DNA from: Solobacterium sp. | GTDB taxonomy: Bacteria; Bacillota_I; Bacilli_A; Erysipelotrichales; Erysipelotrichaceae | Length of the DNA stretch: 64,000 nucleotides | Assembly (NCBI GenBank): GCA_017512725.1 | Contig: JAFWEW010000032.1 | Location: forward strand, 62,001-126,000 | Direction: 5' to 3' | Shown here: one piece after another, positions 35,015 through 42,376 of the stretch | How positions within the stretch are numbered: position 1 is the first letter of the stretch | Layout: each line of letters opens with the position of its first letter | Made by a program: the position numbers and the translations under genes | Notes under the pieces: generated by a model | Databases searched by the model: none | Seen by the model: the letters and a program-made list of their open reading frames with translations, nothing else | Told to the model about the DNA's origin: nothing

Positions 35015-36354
35015 TTCAGGACCGCAGTTTCTATCAACATATTTTCCGGCTGATGCTGCCGATTGTTCTGCAGCAGCTGCTTCGCATCTCCGTCGATACC
35101 GTCAACTCGATCTTCCTGGGACGTATTGATCAGCTTCAGATGTCGGCAGTTGCCCAGGCCAATCAGATCTTCTTTGTTTTCTATACGATCGTATCCGGCC
35201 TGGCTGTTGGCTGCTGTGTACTGGTCTCGCAGTACTGGGGAAAACGGGATCGGGAAAGCATCTCCGTCATTATTTCGCATGCGCTGCGGAACGCATTCCT
35301 GATCGGACTGATCGCCACGATACTGATCGCACTGTTCCCGCAGATCTTCATGCGGATCTATTCTTCGGATGTGGAGATCATCCGGATCGGAGCCGGCTAT
35401 CTGCGGAAAGTAGTTGCCATGTACATTGTGTGCGGGCTTTCGGTCACGCTGTTTGGGGCAAGCAGGGGTGTAGAACAGGTGAAGATCATCCTGTTTACCA
35501 ATATTCTTTCCTATTCTATTAATATTCTGCTGGATAATATTCTGATCTATGGAAAACTCGGGATGCCGCAGATGGGGGTTACCGGTGTAGCGATCGGTAC
35601 GGTTGTGGCGAGATTTGTCGAATTTGCGGTATGTGCGTCGTTTTTCCTGAAGGATCCGGACATTCCGTTTGTGATCACGGATCTGAAAAAGAGTGATCCC
35701 GAACTGCATCATGCGCTGATCAAGATCAGTACGCCGATCGTAGCGCATGAAATCGTCTGGTCACTGGGTACTTCCAGCGGTGCCATGATTACCGGTCAGC
35801 TCGGCAAATCGGCAGTTGCCGGATATAACGTGACAACGGTGCTCTATGATCTCTGTGCAAGTGTCGGCAACGGATTTCTCAGCGCATGTTCAGTTGTCCT
35901 TGGCATGACACTGGGCAGGGGGGATACCGAACAGGCAAAGCAGGAATCGGATACGATGCTCATCATGGGGCTTGGAATCGGAATCGGTCTTGGCCTGCTG
36001 ACCTATCTGGTAAGGAAGCCGTTCCTGAGCATGTATGCACTGGACAGCGATGCGGTATCCTATGCAGAACAGTTCATGACGATTATTTCCTTTATCTGGC
36101 CGTTCTCTCTGATTGAAATGGTCGGCATGATTGCAATCCTGCGGGCAGGGGGAGACGGGAAAACCGGTTTCTATACCGATATCGTTGTCATGTGGCTGAT
36201 CTGCATTCCGCTGGCTGCGTTCTGCGCATTCCGCCTTCATACCGAACCCTGGGTAGTGGTGGCAATCATCAAATCCATCATCGCTCTTGAGGCAATTGTC
36301 GGTCTCATCCGGGTCAAGCAGTATCACTGGCTGAATAACCTGACGAGAGCGTAA
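35011..36354 (+). CDS. MATE-family efflux transporter
   Basis: The 447-residue membrane protein has twelve hydrophobic segments in two homologous halves. It starts MIQDRSFYQHIFRLMLPIVLQQLLRISVDTVNSIFLGRI, the usual MATE N-terminus, and has VLVSQYWGKRD and GMTLGRGDTEQAKQ as corresponding loop motifs. Substrates of MATE proteins vary widely. Its tight coupling to two nucleoside hydrolase genes (ATGA) suggests it might export a base or other product of nucleoside cleavage, which is inference only. Confidence 0.9.
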   Translation: MIQDRSFYQHIFRLMLPIVLQQLLRISVDTVNSIFLGRIDQLQMSAVAQANQIFFVFYTIVSGLAVGCCVLVSQYWGKRDRESISVIISHALRNAFLIGLIATILIALFPQIFMRIYSSDVEIIRIGAGYLRKVVAMYIVCGLSVTLFGASRGVEQVKIILFTNILSYSINILLDNILIYGKLGMPQMGVTGVAIGTVVARFVEFAVCASFFLKDPDIPFVITDLKKSDPELHHALIKISTPIVAHEIVWSLGTSSGAMITGQLGKSAVAGYNVTTVLYDLCASVGNGFLSACSVVLGMTLGRGDTEQAKQESDTMLIMGLGIGIGLGLLTYLVRKPFLSMYALDSDAVSYAEQFMTIISFIWPFSLIEMVGMIAILRAGGDGKTGFYTDIVVMWLICIPLAAFCAFRLHTEPWVVVAIIKSIIALEAIVGLIRVKQYHWLNNLTRA

Positions 36355-36361
36355 AGTATTC

Positions 36362-36398
36362 AAAACCGCTGTTTCCTTCCGGATACCGCAGTTTTTTC
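36362..36398 (+). terminator. Imperfect terminator after the MATE gene
   Basis: AAACCGCTGTTTCC and GGATACCGCAGTTT can pair with three mismatches, followed by a run of six T residues. Confidence 0.5.
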
Positions 36399-36417
36399 GT
36401 TAATCCGGCAAAAATTA

Positions 36418-36451
36418 TGTGAAAATTTTGTGAAAATTTCTTTGTGAAAAT
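36418..36451 (+). repeat. Three direct TGTGAAAAT repeats upstream of the BMP promoter
   Basis: Identical nonamers TGTGAAAAT lie at 36418-36426, 36429-36437 and 36443-36451, upstream of the -35 box at 36465. Their position, about 50-80 bases before the predicted transcription start, suits activator binding. Confidence 0.6.
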
Positions 36452-36464
36452 ACCCCGGAATCAA

Positions 36465-36493
36465 TTGAATTCTGGTTTATGAACGGTTATGAT
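36465..36493 (+). promoter_or_regulatory. Promoter of the BMP lipoprotein gene
   Basis: TTGAAT (36465-36470), a 17-bp spacer and TATGAT (36488-36493) precede the AGGAGAG ribosome site and the ATG at 36516. Confidence 0.7.
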
Positions 36494-36515
36494 TTGACCA
36501 TAAGGAGAGAAAGAA

Positions 36516-37646
36516 ATGAAAAAGTTAAGCAAATTTATTCTCGCAATGCTTCTGGGTGTTTCTCTGGCAGCATGCGGCGGCTCCAAACCTGCAGAAGAGC
36601 CGGCAACTACTGATGATGGCAAAGAAACCACAGAGCCCACCACAGAAGCTGCAAGTGATCTGAAGATCGCGTACATCGTAGGTCATCTGGGCGACAAGTC
36701 CTTTGCGGACAGCGGCCAGCGCGGTATTGAAACACTTACCGGCGAAGGGTATGACTGCAAGACGATTGAAGTTGGTGATGATGCTTCCAAGTACAAGGAT
36801 CAGATTAACGATGCAATCGATGCTGGTTACAACCTGATTCTCGCTTCTTCCACCTATTTCGATGTCTGCCATGAACTTTCCGAAGAATATCCGGAAGTCA
36901 AATTCATCATCTTCGATGACAGCAAGTCTCCGGAAGAACTGAACGACAACGAAGCAGTTATCTTCTATGCTCAGAACGAAGGTTCCTACCTTGTTGGATA
37001 CATGGCAGCTGCTATGTCCAAGAACGGTACGGTTGCTGTTAACTATGGTATGGCTAACCCGGTTATCTTCGACTTCGTTACAGGTTATGTAAACGGCGTC
37101 CTGGATTACAATGCTGAAAACGGCACAGACGTTAAGGTTGTTTCCGCTGCTGTCGGCAGCTGGAGCGATCCTGCAACCATGAAGACAATCTGCCTTGACC
37201 AGTTCCGCAACAACAACGCTGATGTATTCTATCAGGTTGCCGGCGGTTCCGGTGATGGTCTCTTCGAGGCTTGCGTTGAAAACGGCTCTTGGGCTATCGG
37301 TGTTGACTCCGACCAGTATCAGGCTTACAAGGATTCCGAGAACCCTGAAAAGGCTGATGTCATCCTCACATCCATGCTGAAGGAAGTTGGAAACTCCTTC
37401 GTTTCCTTCATCCACTCCATCGATAAGGGTGAAGATGTCTGGAAGAAGACAACAACACTTGGTCTTGCTCAGGATTCCGTTGGATATGTAAACAACGATT
37501 ACTTCAAGGCTAACGTTCCGACTGAAGTACAGGATGCGATGGCTCAGGCTGCTGCGGATATCAAGGCTGGTAAGAAGGATGTTAAGTCTTACTTCGATTT
37601 CGCAGACGACAACGAGTTCAACGATTACCTGGCTCAGGCTCAGTAA
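36516..37646 (+). CDS. BMP-family nucleoside-binding lipoprotein
   Basis: The 376-residue lipoprotein has lipobox LAAC (signal MKKLSKFILAMLLGVSLAAC), a Glu/Thr linker (about 22-46) and a Bmp/Med domain. That domain carries KIAYIVGHLGDKSFADSGQRGIETL, IFYAQNEGSYLVGYMAAAMS, GSWSDPATMKTICLDQF and AIGVDSDQYQAY. It is the substrate-binding protein for the ABC importer encoded next, predicted to bind purine nucleosides. Codon use shifts towards GCT, GGT and AAC compared with neighbouring genes, as expected of a highly expressed protein. AGGAGAG precedes the ATG. An attenuator-like hairpin separates it from the ATPase gene. Confidence 0.92.
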   Translation: MKKLSKFILAMLLGVSLAACGGSKPAEEPATTDDGKETTEPTTEAASDLKIAYIVGHLGDKSFADSGQRGIETLTGEGYDCKTIEVGDDASKYKDQINDAIDAGYNLILASSTYFDVCHELSEEYPEVKFIIFDDSKSPEELNDNEAVIFYAQNEGSYLVGYMAAAMSKNGTVAVNYGMANPVIFDFVTGYVNGVLDYNAENGTDVKVVSAAVGSWSDPATMKTICLDQFRNNNADVFYQVAGGSGDGLFEACVENGSWAIGVDSDQYQAYKDSENPEKADVILTSMLKEVGNSFVSFIHSIDKGEDVWKKTTTLGLAQDSVGYVNNDYFKANVPTEVQDAMAQAAADIKAGKKDVKSYFDFADDNEFNDYLAQAQ

Positions 37647-37675
37647 TAGCTGAACCAATCAGATTTACTGCAAGA

Positions 37676-37705
37676 GAAGCTGGTATTTGCCGCCAGCTTC
37701 TTTTC
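37676..37705 (+). terminator. Terminator or attenuator after the BMP gene
   Basis: GAAGCTGG (37676-37683) and CCAGCTTC (37693-37700) form a stable stem followed by TTTTCTTG. It would keep the binding protein transcript more abundant than the ABC genes. Confidence 0.8.
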
Positions 37706-37762
37706 TTGTTTTCCGCTCTGGAAAAATTCGTGATTTCTTGTTCCTGCCTATCGGAAATGAAG

Positions 37763-37768
37763 TAAAAT
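37763..37768 (+). promoter_or_regulatory. Probable -10 box for the nucleoside ABC leader
   Basis: TAAAAT is the best -10 in the gap. Candidate -35 boxes are TTGTTC at 37738-37743 (19-bp spacer) or TTCCTG at 37741-37746 (16-bp spacer), neither ideal. Confidence 0.45.
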
Positions 37769-37774
37769 AGATTC

Positions 37775-37930
37775 AGAATTTAGTGGTTTTAAAAACCAGT
37801 TTTTCATCCGTAAAACAACCGTCTGACGAACGGGGATCGCCCGCGATTGTTTCTTAATGAATGATCCGGGAAGCGCTTACAGTACAGATACTCAGCGTAC
37901 GTCACCTTGTAGTAAGGGGGGATAACCACA
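37775..37930 (+). promoter_or_regulatory. Structured 5' leader with cre-like site before the nucleoside ABC genes
   Basis: About 155 bases lie between the probable transcription start and the GTG at 37931. Pairings visible by eye are TGGTTT/AAACCA near 37784-37798, AAACAA/TTGTTT enclosing smaller hairpins (about 37813-37852), and CCTT/AAGG placing part of the SD (37914-37920) in a hairpin. GTGGTT at 37783-37788 could alternatively pair with AACCAC at 37924-37929, next to the start codon. GGGAAGCGCTTACA at 37868-37881 matches the CcpA cre consensus at 12 of 14 positions. I do not recognise a known riboswitch class. Confidence 0.45.
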
Positions 37931-39481
37931 GTGGCAGAAGAAGTACTGCGAATGCAAGGGATCACCAAAATTTATCCGAACGGCTTCATGGCCAACAAGG
38001 ATATTACTTTTGGAATCGGTGCCAACGAAATTCACGCCCTTGTCGGTGAAAACGGTGCCGGAAAAACAACCCTGATGAAGATTCTTTTTGGTATGGAGGA
38101 TTGCCAGGAAGGAAAGATCTTCATCAATGGGAATGAAGTAAAAATTGCAAATCCTCTGGACGCAATCGCAAAAGGTGTCGGCATGGTTCACCAGCACTTT
38201 ATGTTATTGCCGTCTCTGACTGTAGCGGAAAATGTCGTTTTAGGCGTTGAACCAATGAAGAACGGTCTCTTTGATTTTAATACGGCGGTCAAAAACACCC
38301 AGGAGATCGCGGACAAGTACAATTTCAAAGTGGATGCGACCGCAAAGGTAAGCACGCTGTCTGTCGGACAGATGCAGAAGGTTGAGATTCTGAAGGCTCT
38401 GATCAAAGGCGCCAAGATCCTCATTCTCGATGAGCCTACGGCGGTTCTTACTCCGCAGGAGACAGAGGAACTGTTTGAACAGCTGTTCAATCTCCGTGAT
38501 TCCGGCGTATCGGTTATCTTTATTTCCCATAAGCTGGAAGAAGTTATGCGGATCTGCTCGAAGGTTACCGTACTGCGCCGCGGCGAATGCATGGGTACCT
38601 ATGATACTGCGGATCTGGATGAATCCAAGATTTCCAGACTCATGGTCGGCCGTGATGTCATTCTCAAGATTGAAAAAGAAGATCCGAAACCGGCAGAACC
38701 GATTCTTGAAATCAAGAATCTACGCCGTTTCAACTCCTTTGGTAAGGCAGTCATTGACGGCATCACATTTACGGTTCGTTCCGGTGAAGTGGTCGGTATT
38801 GCCGGTGTTGAAGGAAACGGGCAGACCGAACTTTCTGAAGTTCTTGCCGGACTCGCACCGTTTGCGGAAGGCGATGTCGTGCTCAACGGCAAATCGATCC
38901 GCGGCATGTCCGTACGTCAGATCCGGGATGCCGGCATGGCATACATCGCAGAAGACCGTATGGTGGAAGGCTGCTCGGGTGAGATGTCCATTGAAATGAA
39001 TATCATGGCGGACCGTTTTACCAAGAGTGATTATAAGAACGGACTGTTTATCAATTCCAAGAAGATGCGGGAAGAAACCGAACGGCTCATTGATGAGTTT
39101 GAGATCCTCTGTGACAATGCGGATCAGCCGGTACGCATGCTTTCCGGCGGAAACATCCAGAAAGTCGTTGTTGCCCGTGAGTTTACGTCCGGTGCGAACT
39201 TTATTCTGGCAAACCAGCCGACCCGAGGCATTGACGTCGGTACGGCAGAAATGATCCGTAAGACCATTGTCCGCAAATCCCGTGAAGAGGGGACCTGTAC
39301 GGTTCTGATCTCCGCAGACCTCAATGAGGTACTGGAATGTTCGGACCGTCTGCTGGTCATGCGCAAAGGCAAAGTGGTTGCCGCATTCCCGAAAGCGAAT
39401 GAAGTTTCAGAAGGCGAGCTCGGTGAGTACATGCTCGGACTTAAGACAATGACTCCCGAACAGATGGAGGGTTTGTTATGA
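37931..39481 (+). CDS. Nucleoside ABC transporter, ATP-binding protein
   Basis: The 516-residue double ABC ATPase of the sugar/nucleoside (RbsA/YufO) type has two nucleotide-binding domains. The first has Walker A GENGAGKTTLMK, signature LSVGQMQKVEIL and Walker B ILILDEPTAVL. The second has the degenerate Walker A GVEGNGQTELSE, signature LSGGNIQKVVVAREF and NQPTRGIDVG. It energises uptake of nucleosides bound by the upstream BMP lipoprotein. The start is GTG with AAGGGGGG upstream, and it overlaps the first permease gene by ATGA. Confidence 0.93.
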   Translation: MAEEVLRMQGITKIYPNGFMANKDITFGIGANEIHALVGENGAGKTTLMKILFGMEDCQEGKIFINGNEVKIANPLDAIAKGVGMVHQHFMLLPSLTVAENVVLGVEPMKNGLFDFNTAVKNTQEIADKYNFKVDATAKVSTLSVGQMQKVEILKALIKGAKILILDEPTAVLTPQETEELFEQLFNLRDSGVSVIFISHKLEEVMRICSKVTVLRRGECMGTYDTADLDESKISRLMVGRDVILKIEKEDPKPAEPILEIKNLRRFNSFGKAVIDGITFTVRSGEVVGIAGVEGNGQTELSEVLAGLAPFAEGDVVLNGKSIRGMSVRQIRDAGMAYIAEDRMVEGCSGEMSIEMNIMADRFTKSDYKNGLFINSKKMREETERLIDEFEILCDNADQPVRMLSGGNIQKVVVAREFTSGANFILANQPTRGIDVGTAEMIRKTIVRKSREEGTCTVLISADLNEVLECSDRLLVMRKGKVVAAFPKANEVSEGELGEYMLGLKTMTPEQMEGLL

Positions 39482-40641
39482 GTGAAGTAAAACAGACAAC
39501 TGAGGCTGTAAAAGAAAAGCCTCAAATGGATCCCCGCCGCTCCGGAGTAATGCAGAGAACCCAGCGTATTGAAGCGATGATGGAAGTCGTCCGTATCATT
39601 GCCGGTATGGCGATCGCATATCTCGTCGCGCTGCTGATTCTCATTGCCATCTCCGATGATCCTCTGTTTATCGTCAAACAGTTTATTCTGGGACCGTTCT
39701 CTTCTCCCAGACGTATCGGTTCCATCATCAACCTTGCCGTACCGTTCATGCTGTGCGGTCTGTCGATGTGCTTCATGTATGCCGTCAACAAGTTCAACCT
39801 GATCGGTGAAAGTATCTTCATGCTTGCCGGCTGTATCGTTACCTGGCTTGGCCTTGCAATCGGCAATTCTCTGCCGATGGCCGTTATGGTTCCGCTGATG
39901 CTGATCGTCGGCGCAATCGTCGGTGCGATTCTGTCCTTTATCCCGGCAATCATGGACCGGAAGCTGAACGCCAACGTCGTTGTCGTTTCCCTCATGCTCA
40001 ATGCCGTGATTGCCCAGCTGGCGATTTATATCCTGCGTTACTTCATGCGGGATCCCGGCATCTCCTTTATCGGATCCTATGAAACTCCGGATTCCATGCA
40101 GCTTCCGACGTTATTTGGAAAAATGAAAGTTGGCTCCGGCATTATCATCGCAGTGATCCTCGTTATTGTGATTTCCATCCTGTTCTATAAGACAGCGTTT
40201 GGATGGAAGATGCGTCTGGTTGGTTCCAACCCGCGCTTCGCAACGGCAGTCGGTCTCTCCACGCTCGGCATTTCCTTCGCAGCACAGCTGGCAGGCGGCG
40301 CGCTTGCCGGTGTTGCAGGCGCAACCGAGATCATGAACAGCTACAAGCGGTTCCAGTGGACCGCTTCCACCGGACACGGATTCGACGGTCTCCTTGTTGC
40401 CGTATTGGCAAAGCGTAACCCGATTCTGGTTCCGATCGGTGCACTGTTCCTCGCGTATGTCCGGATCGGTGCAGACGTTGTAAATACATCCGGTGATATC
40501 CCGAACGAGTTCATTTCGGTTATCCAGGGTATTATCATTCTTCTCGTTGCGGCGGAATCCTTCCTGTCCGGCTTCAAGAACAAACTCATTTTCCGGTCTG
40601 TACAGGCTGAAAAAGCAGCTGCACAGAAGGATACCAAATAG
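39478..40641 (+). CDS. Nucleoside ABC transporter permease 1 (YufP-like)
   Basis: The 387-residue BPD_transp_2 permease has a charged cytosolic N-terminal tail of about 40 residues and about nine to ten transmembrane helices. The coupling segment is FGWKMRLVGSNPRFATAVGLSTLGISFAAQLAGGALAGVAGATEIM, with the EAA-like GSNPxxA pattern of this permease class. It forms a heterodimer with the next permease. The ATGA overlap with the ATPase gene shows tight coupling; the second permease gene follows after 11 bases. Confidence 0.92.
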   Translation: MSEVKQTTEAVKEKPQMDPRRSGVMQRTQRIEAMMEVVRIIAGMAIAYLVALLILIAISDDPLFIVKQFILGPFSSPRRIGSIINLAVPFMLCGLSMCFMYAVNKFNLIGESIFMLAGCIVTWLGLAIGNSLPMAVMVPLMLIVGAIVGAILSFIPAIMDRKLNANVVVVSLMLNAVIAQLAIYILRYFMRDPGISFIGSYETPDSMQLPTLFGKMKVGSGIIIAVILVIVISILFYKTAFGWKMRLVGSNPRFATAVGLSTLGISFAAQLAGGALAGVAGATEIMNSYKRFQWTASTGHGFDGLLVAVLAKRNPILVPIGALFLAYVRIGADVVNTSGDIPNEFISVIQGIIILLVAAESFLSGFKNKLIFRSVQAEKAAAQKDTK

Positions 40642-40652
40642 GAGGTTACTTT

Positions 40653-41576
40653 ATGTCAATTGATATTGTTGCGTTTATAGCGGATGCGATCAAGATGGCA
40701 ACACCTCTTGTATTTGCGGCTCTGGCAGCTCTGATGACACGTCATGCCGGCATGTTCAACATGGGTGTTGAAGGTATGATTCTCTGCTCCGCACTCGGCG
40801 CTGTTGCCGGTGCTCATTATCTTGGAAGTGTCTGGGCAGGTCTGCTCTGCGGAATCCTGACCGGCGTTCTTACCGGATTCATCATCGCGTTTGCCCATCT
40901 GACCGGCAAAACCGATCTGTATCTGACCTGTATTGCGTTCAACCTGGCGGCCACCGGCGGTACCGTGTTTGTCATGTACCTGCTCACTGGTGAGAAGTCC
41001 ACGACTTCCGGTGCGTTCCGTTCCTATCAGATTCCAAACATCAATATTCCGATTATCAAGGATATCCCGATTCTCGGAAGAATCATTTCCGGGCAGAGTC
41101 TCCTGACCTATGTCGCAGTATTCTGTGTCTGGTTCGTCTGGTTCCTGCTCAAGCGTACCCGCGTCGGTCTGCGGATCCGTTCGGTCGGTGAAAATCCGAA
41201 AGCGGCAGAATCCGTAGGAATCAGCGTTACCCAGATCGGCTATATTGCGTTCCTGTTCTGCGGTCTCTTTGCCGGCCTTTCCGGAACCTTCCTCTCCATG
41301 AGCTGGGTTACCTTCTTCATGAAGAACATGGTTAACGGCCGAGGCTATATCGGTCTCTCTGCTCAGAACATGGCAAACGGAAGCCCGGTTGGTTCCGCAC
41401 TTGTTTCACTCCTGTTTGGTGCGACGACTTCGATTGCTACGACCATGAAGTCCCAGTCGAATTTCCCGACGGAATTCCTGGAAATGGTTCCGTATCTCGC
41501 GACCATTCTTGCGATCATCTTTACAAGCATTTACAAGATCAACAAGAAGCGCAGACTCGAACAGGGCATCAAATAA
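40653..41576 (+). CDS. Nucleoside ABC transporter permease 2 (YufQ-like)
   Basis: The 307-residue BPD_transp_2 permease has about eight transmembrane helices. Family signatures include VFAALAALMTRHAGMFNMGVEGMILCSALGAV and the coupling motif GLRIRSVGENPKAAESVGISVTQIGYIAFLFCGLFAGLSGTFLS. It pairs with the preceding permease. AGGAGG lies before the ATG. A hairpin follows, separating it from the phosphorylase gene. Confidence 0.92.
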   Translation: MSIDIVAFIADAIKMATPLVFAALAALMTRHAGMFNMGVEGMILCSALGAVAGAHYLGSVWAGLLCGILTGVLTGFIIAFAHLTGKTDLYLTCIAFNLAATGGTVFVMYLLTGEKSTTSGAFRSYQIPNINIPIIKDIPILGRIISGQSLLTYVAVFCVWFVWFLLKRTRVGLRIRSVGENPKAAESVGISVTQIGYIAFLFCGLFAGLSGTFLSMSWVTFFMKNMVNGRGYIGLSAQNMANGSPVGSALVSLLFGATTSIATTMKSQSNFPTEFLEMVPYLATILAIIFTSIYKINKKRRLEQGIK

Positions 41577-41590
41577 TCAAGCTTACTGCA

Positions 41591-41626
41591 GGGCGTTCCG
41601 TTCGTATGAATGGAACGCTCTCTTTT
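41591..41626 (+). terminator. Hairpin between permease and phosphorylase genes
   Basis: GGGCGTTCC and GGAACGCTC form a 9-bp stem followed by TCTTTT. It is probably a partial terminator within the operon, since the next gene follows with its own SD but no clear promoter. Confidence 0.6.
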
Positions 41627-41646
41627 ACTGAAAGGAGAAAAATACT

Positions 41647-42375
41647 ATGTTACAGCCACATATCCAGCTGGAAACACTGGACGCAAAAGCAGCGATCCTG
41701 CCAGGGGATCCGGCCCGTCTGGACCGCATCGCAAAGGAACTGAGTGATGTCCGGGAACTGGCCTACAACCGGGAATTCCGGAGTCTGGAAGGTATTTATA
41801 AAGGAATGAAAGTGGTTGCCTGTTCGACCGGCATCGGAGGAAGCTCTGCTTCGATTGCGATCGAGGAACTGCATAATCTCGGAGTCACCTCCATGATCCG
41901 CATCGGCTCCTGCGGAGCCCTGCAGAAAGGGATCGGGCTGGGGGATCTTGTGTTTGCCTGCGGAGCCGTACGCGATGAAGGCACCTCCAAAGCCTATGCG
42001 GATATCCGTTTCCCGGCCGTACCGGATACGGACCTTTTAAACGCCTGTATTGCGTATGCCAGAAACGAGAACTGGAAGTACCATACCGGGATCGTACACA
42101 GCCACGAAAGCTTCTATATCGATACCAATGCGGAAGAGGAAGCCTACTGGTCAAAACTTGGCGTACTGGGTGCAGATATGGAAACTGCCGCATTGTTTAC
42201 CGTCGGCCGCATTCGCGGGATCCGTACCGCTTCCATCCTGAACAATGTCGTTGTTTACGGAAGTGATACGTCCGAGTCGATCGGAAGCTATGCGGATGGT
42301 GCATCTTTGACAGCCGAAGGGGAACGCCGGGAAATCGTAACGGCGCTGGAAGCGCTGAAGGCGGTAACAGCGTAA
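41647..42375 (+). CDS. Nucleoside phosphorylase (uridine phosphorylase-like)
   Basis: The 242-residue enzyme of the PNP_UDP_1 family has AILPGDPARLDRIA (phosphate loop), VVACSTGIGGSSASIAIEELHNLGVTSMIRIGSCGALQ and GADMETAALFTVGRIRGIRTASI (ribose-binding DMET). It cleaves imported nucleosides with phosphate. The start segment PHIQLETLDAKAAILPGDPARLDRIAK resembles uridine phosphorylases, but the purine-rich context leaves specificity open. AAGGAG lies 8 bases before the ATG, and adenine deaminase follows after one base. Confidence 0.9.
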   Translation: MLQPHIQLETLDAKAAILPGDPARLDRIAKELSDVRELAYNREFRSLEGIYKGMKVVACSTGIGGSSASIAIEELHNLGVTSMIRIGSCGALQKGIGLGDLVFACGAVRDEGTSKAYADIRFPAVPDTDLLNACIAYARNENWKYHTGIVHSHESFYIDTNAEEEAYWSKLGVLGADMETAALFTVGRIRGIRTASILNNVVVYGSDTSESIGSYADGASLTAEGERREIVTALEALKAVTA

Positions 42376-42376
42376 T

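Noticed and set aside
37775-37930. A known purine riboswitch in the nucleoside ABC leader
   Set aside because: The conserved junction and loop sequences of purine aptamers are absent.
37861-38049. A 62-codon open frame starting with ATG in the leader of the nucleoside ABC genes
   Set aside because: It has no SD, runs into the ATPase gene in another frame and gives a composition unlike the neighbouring proteins. The leader structure is a better explanation.
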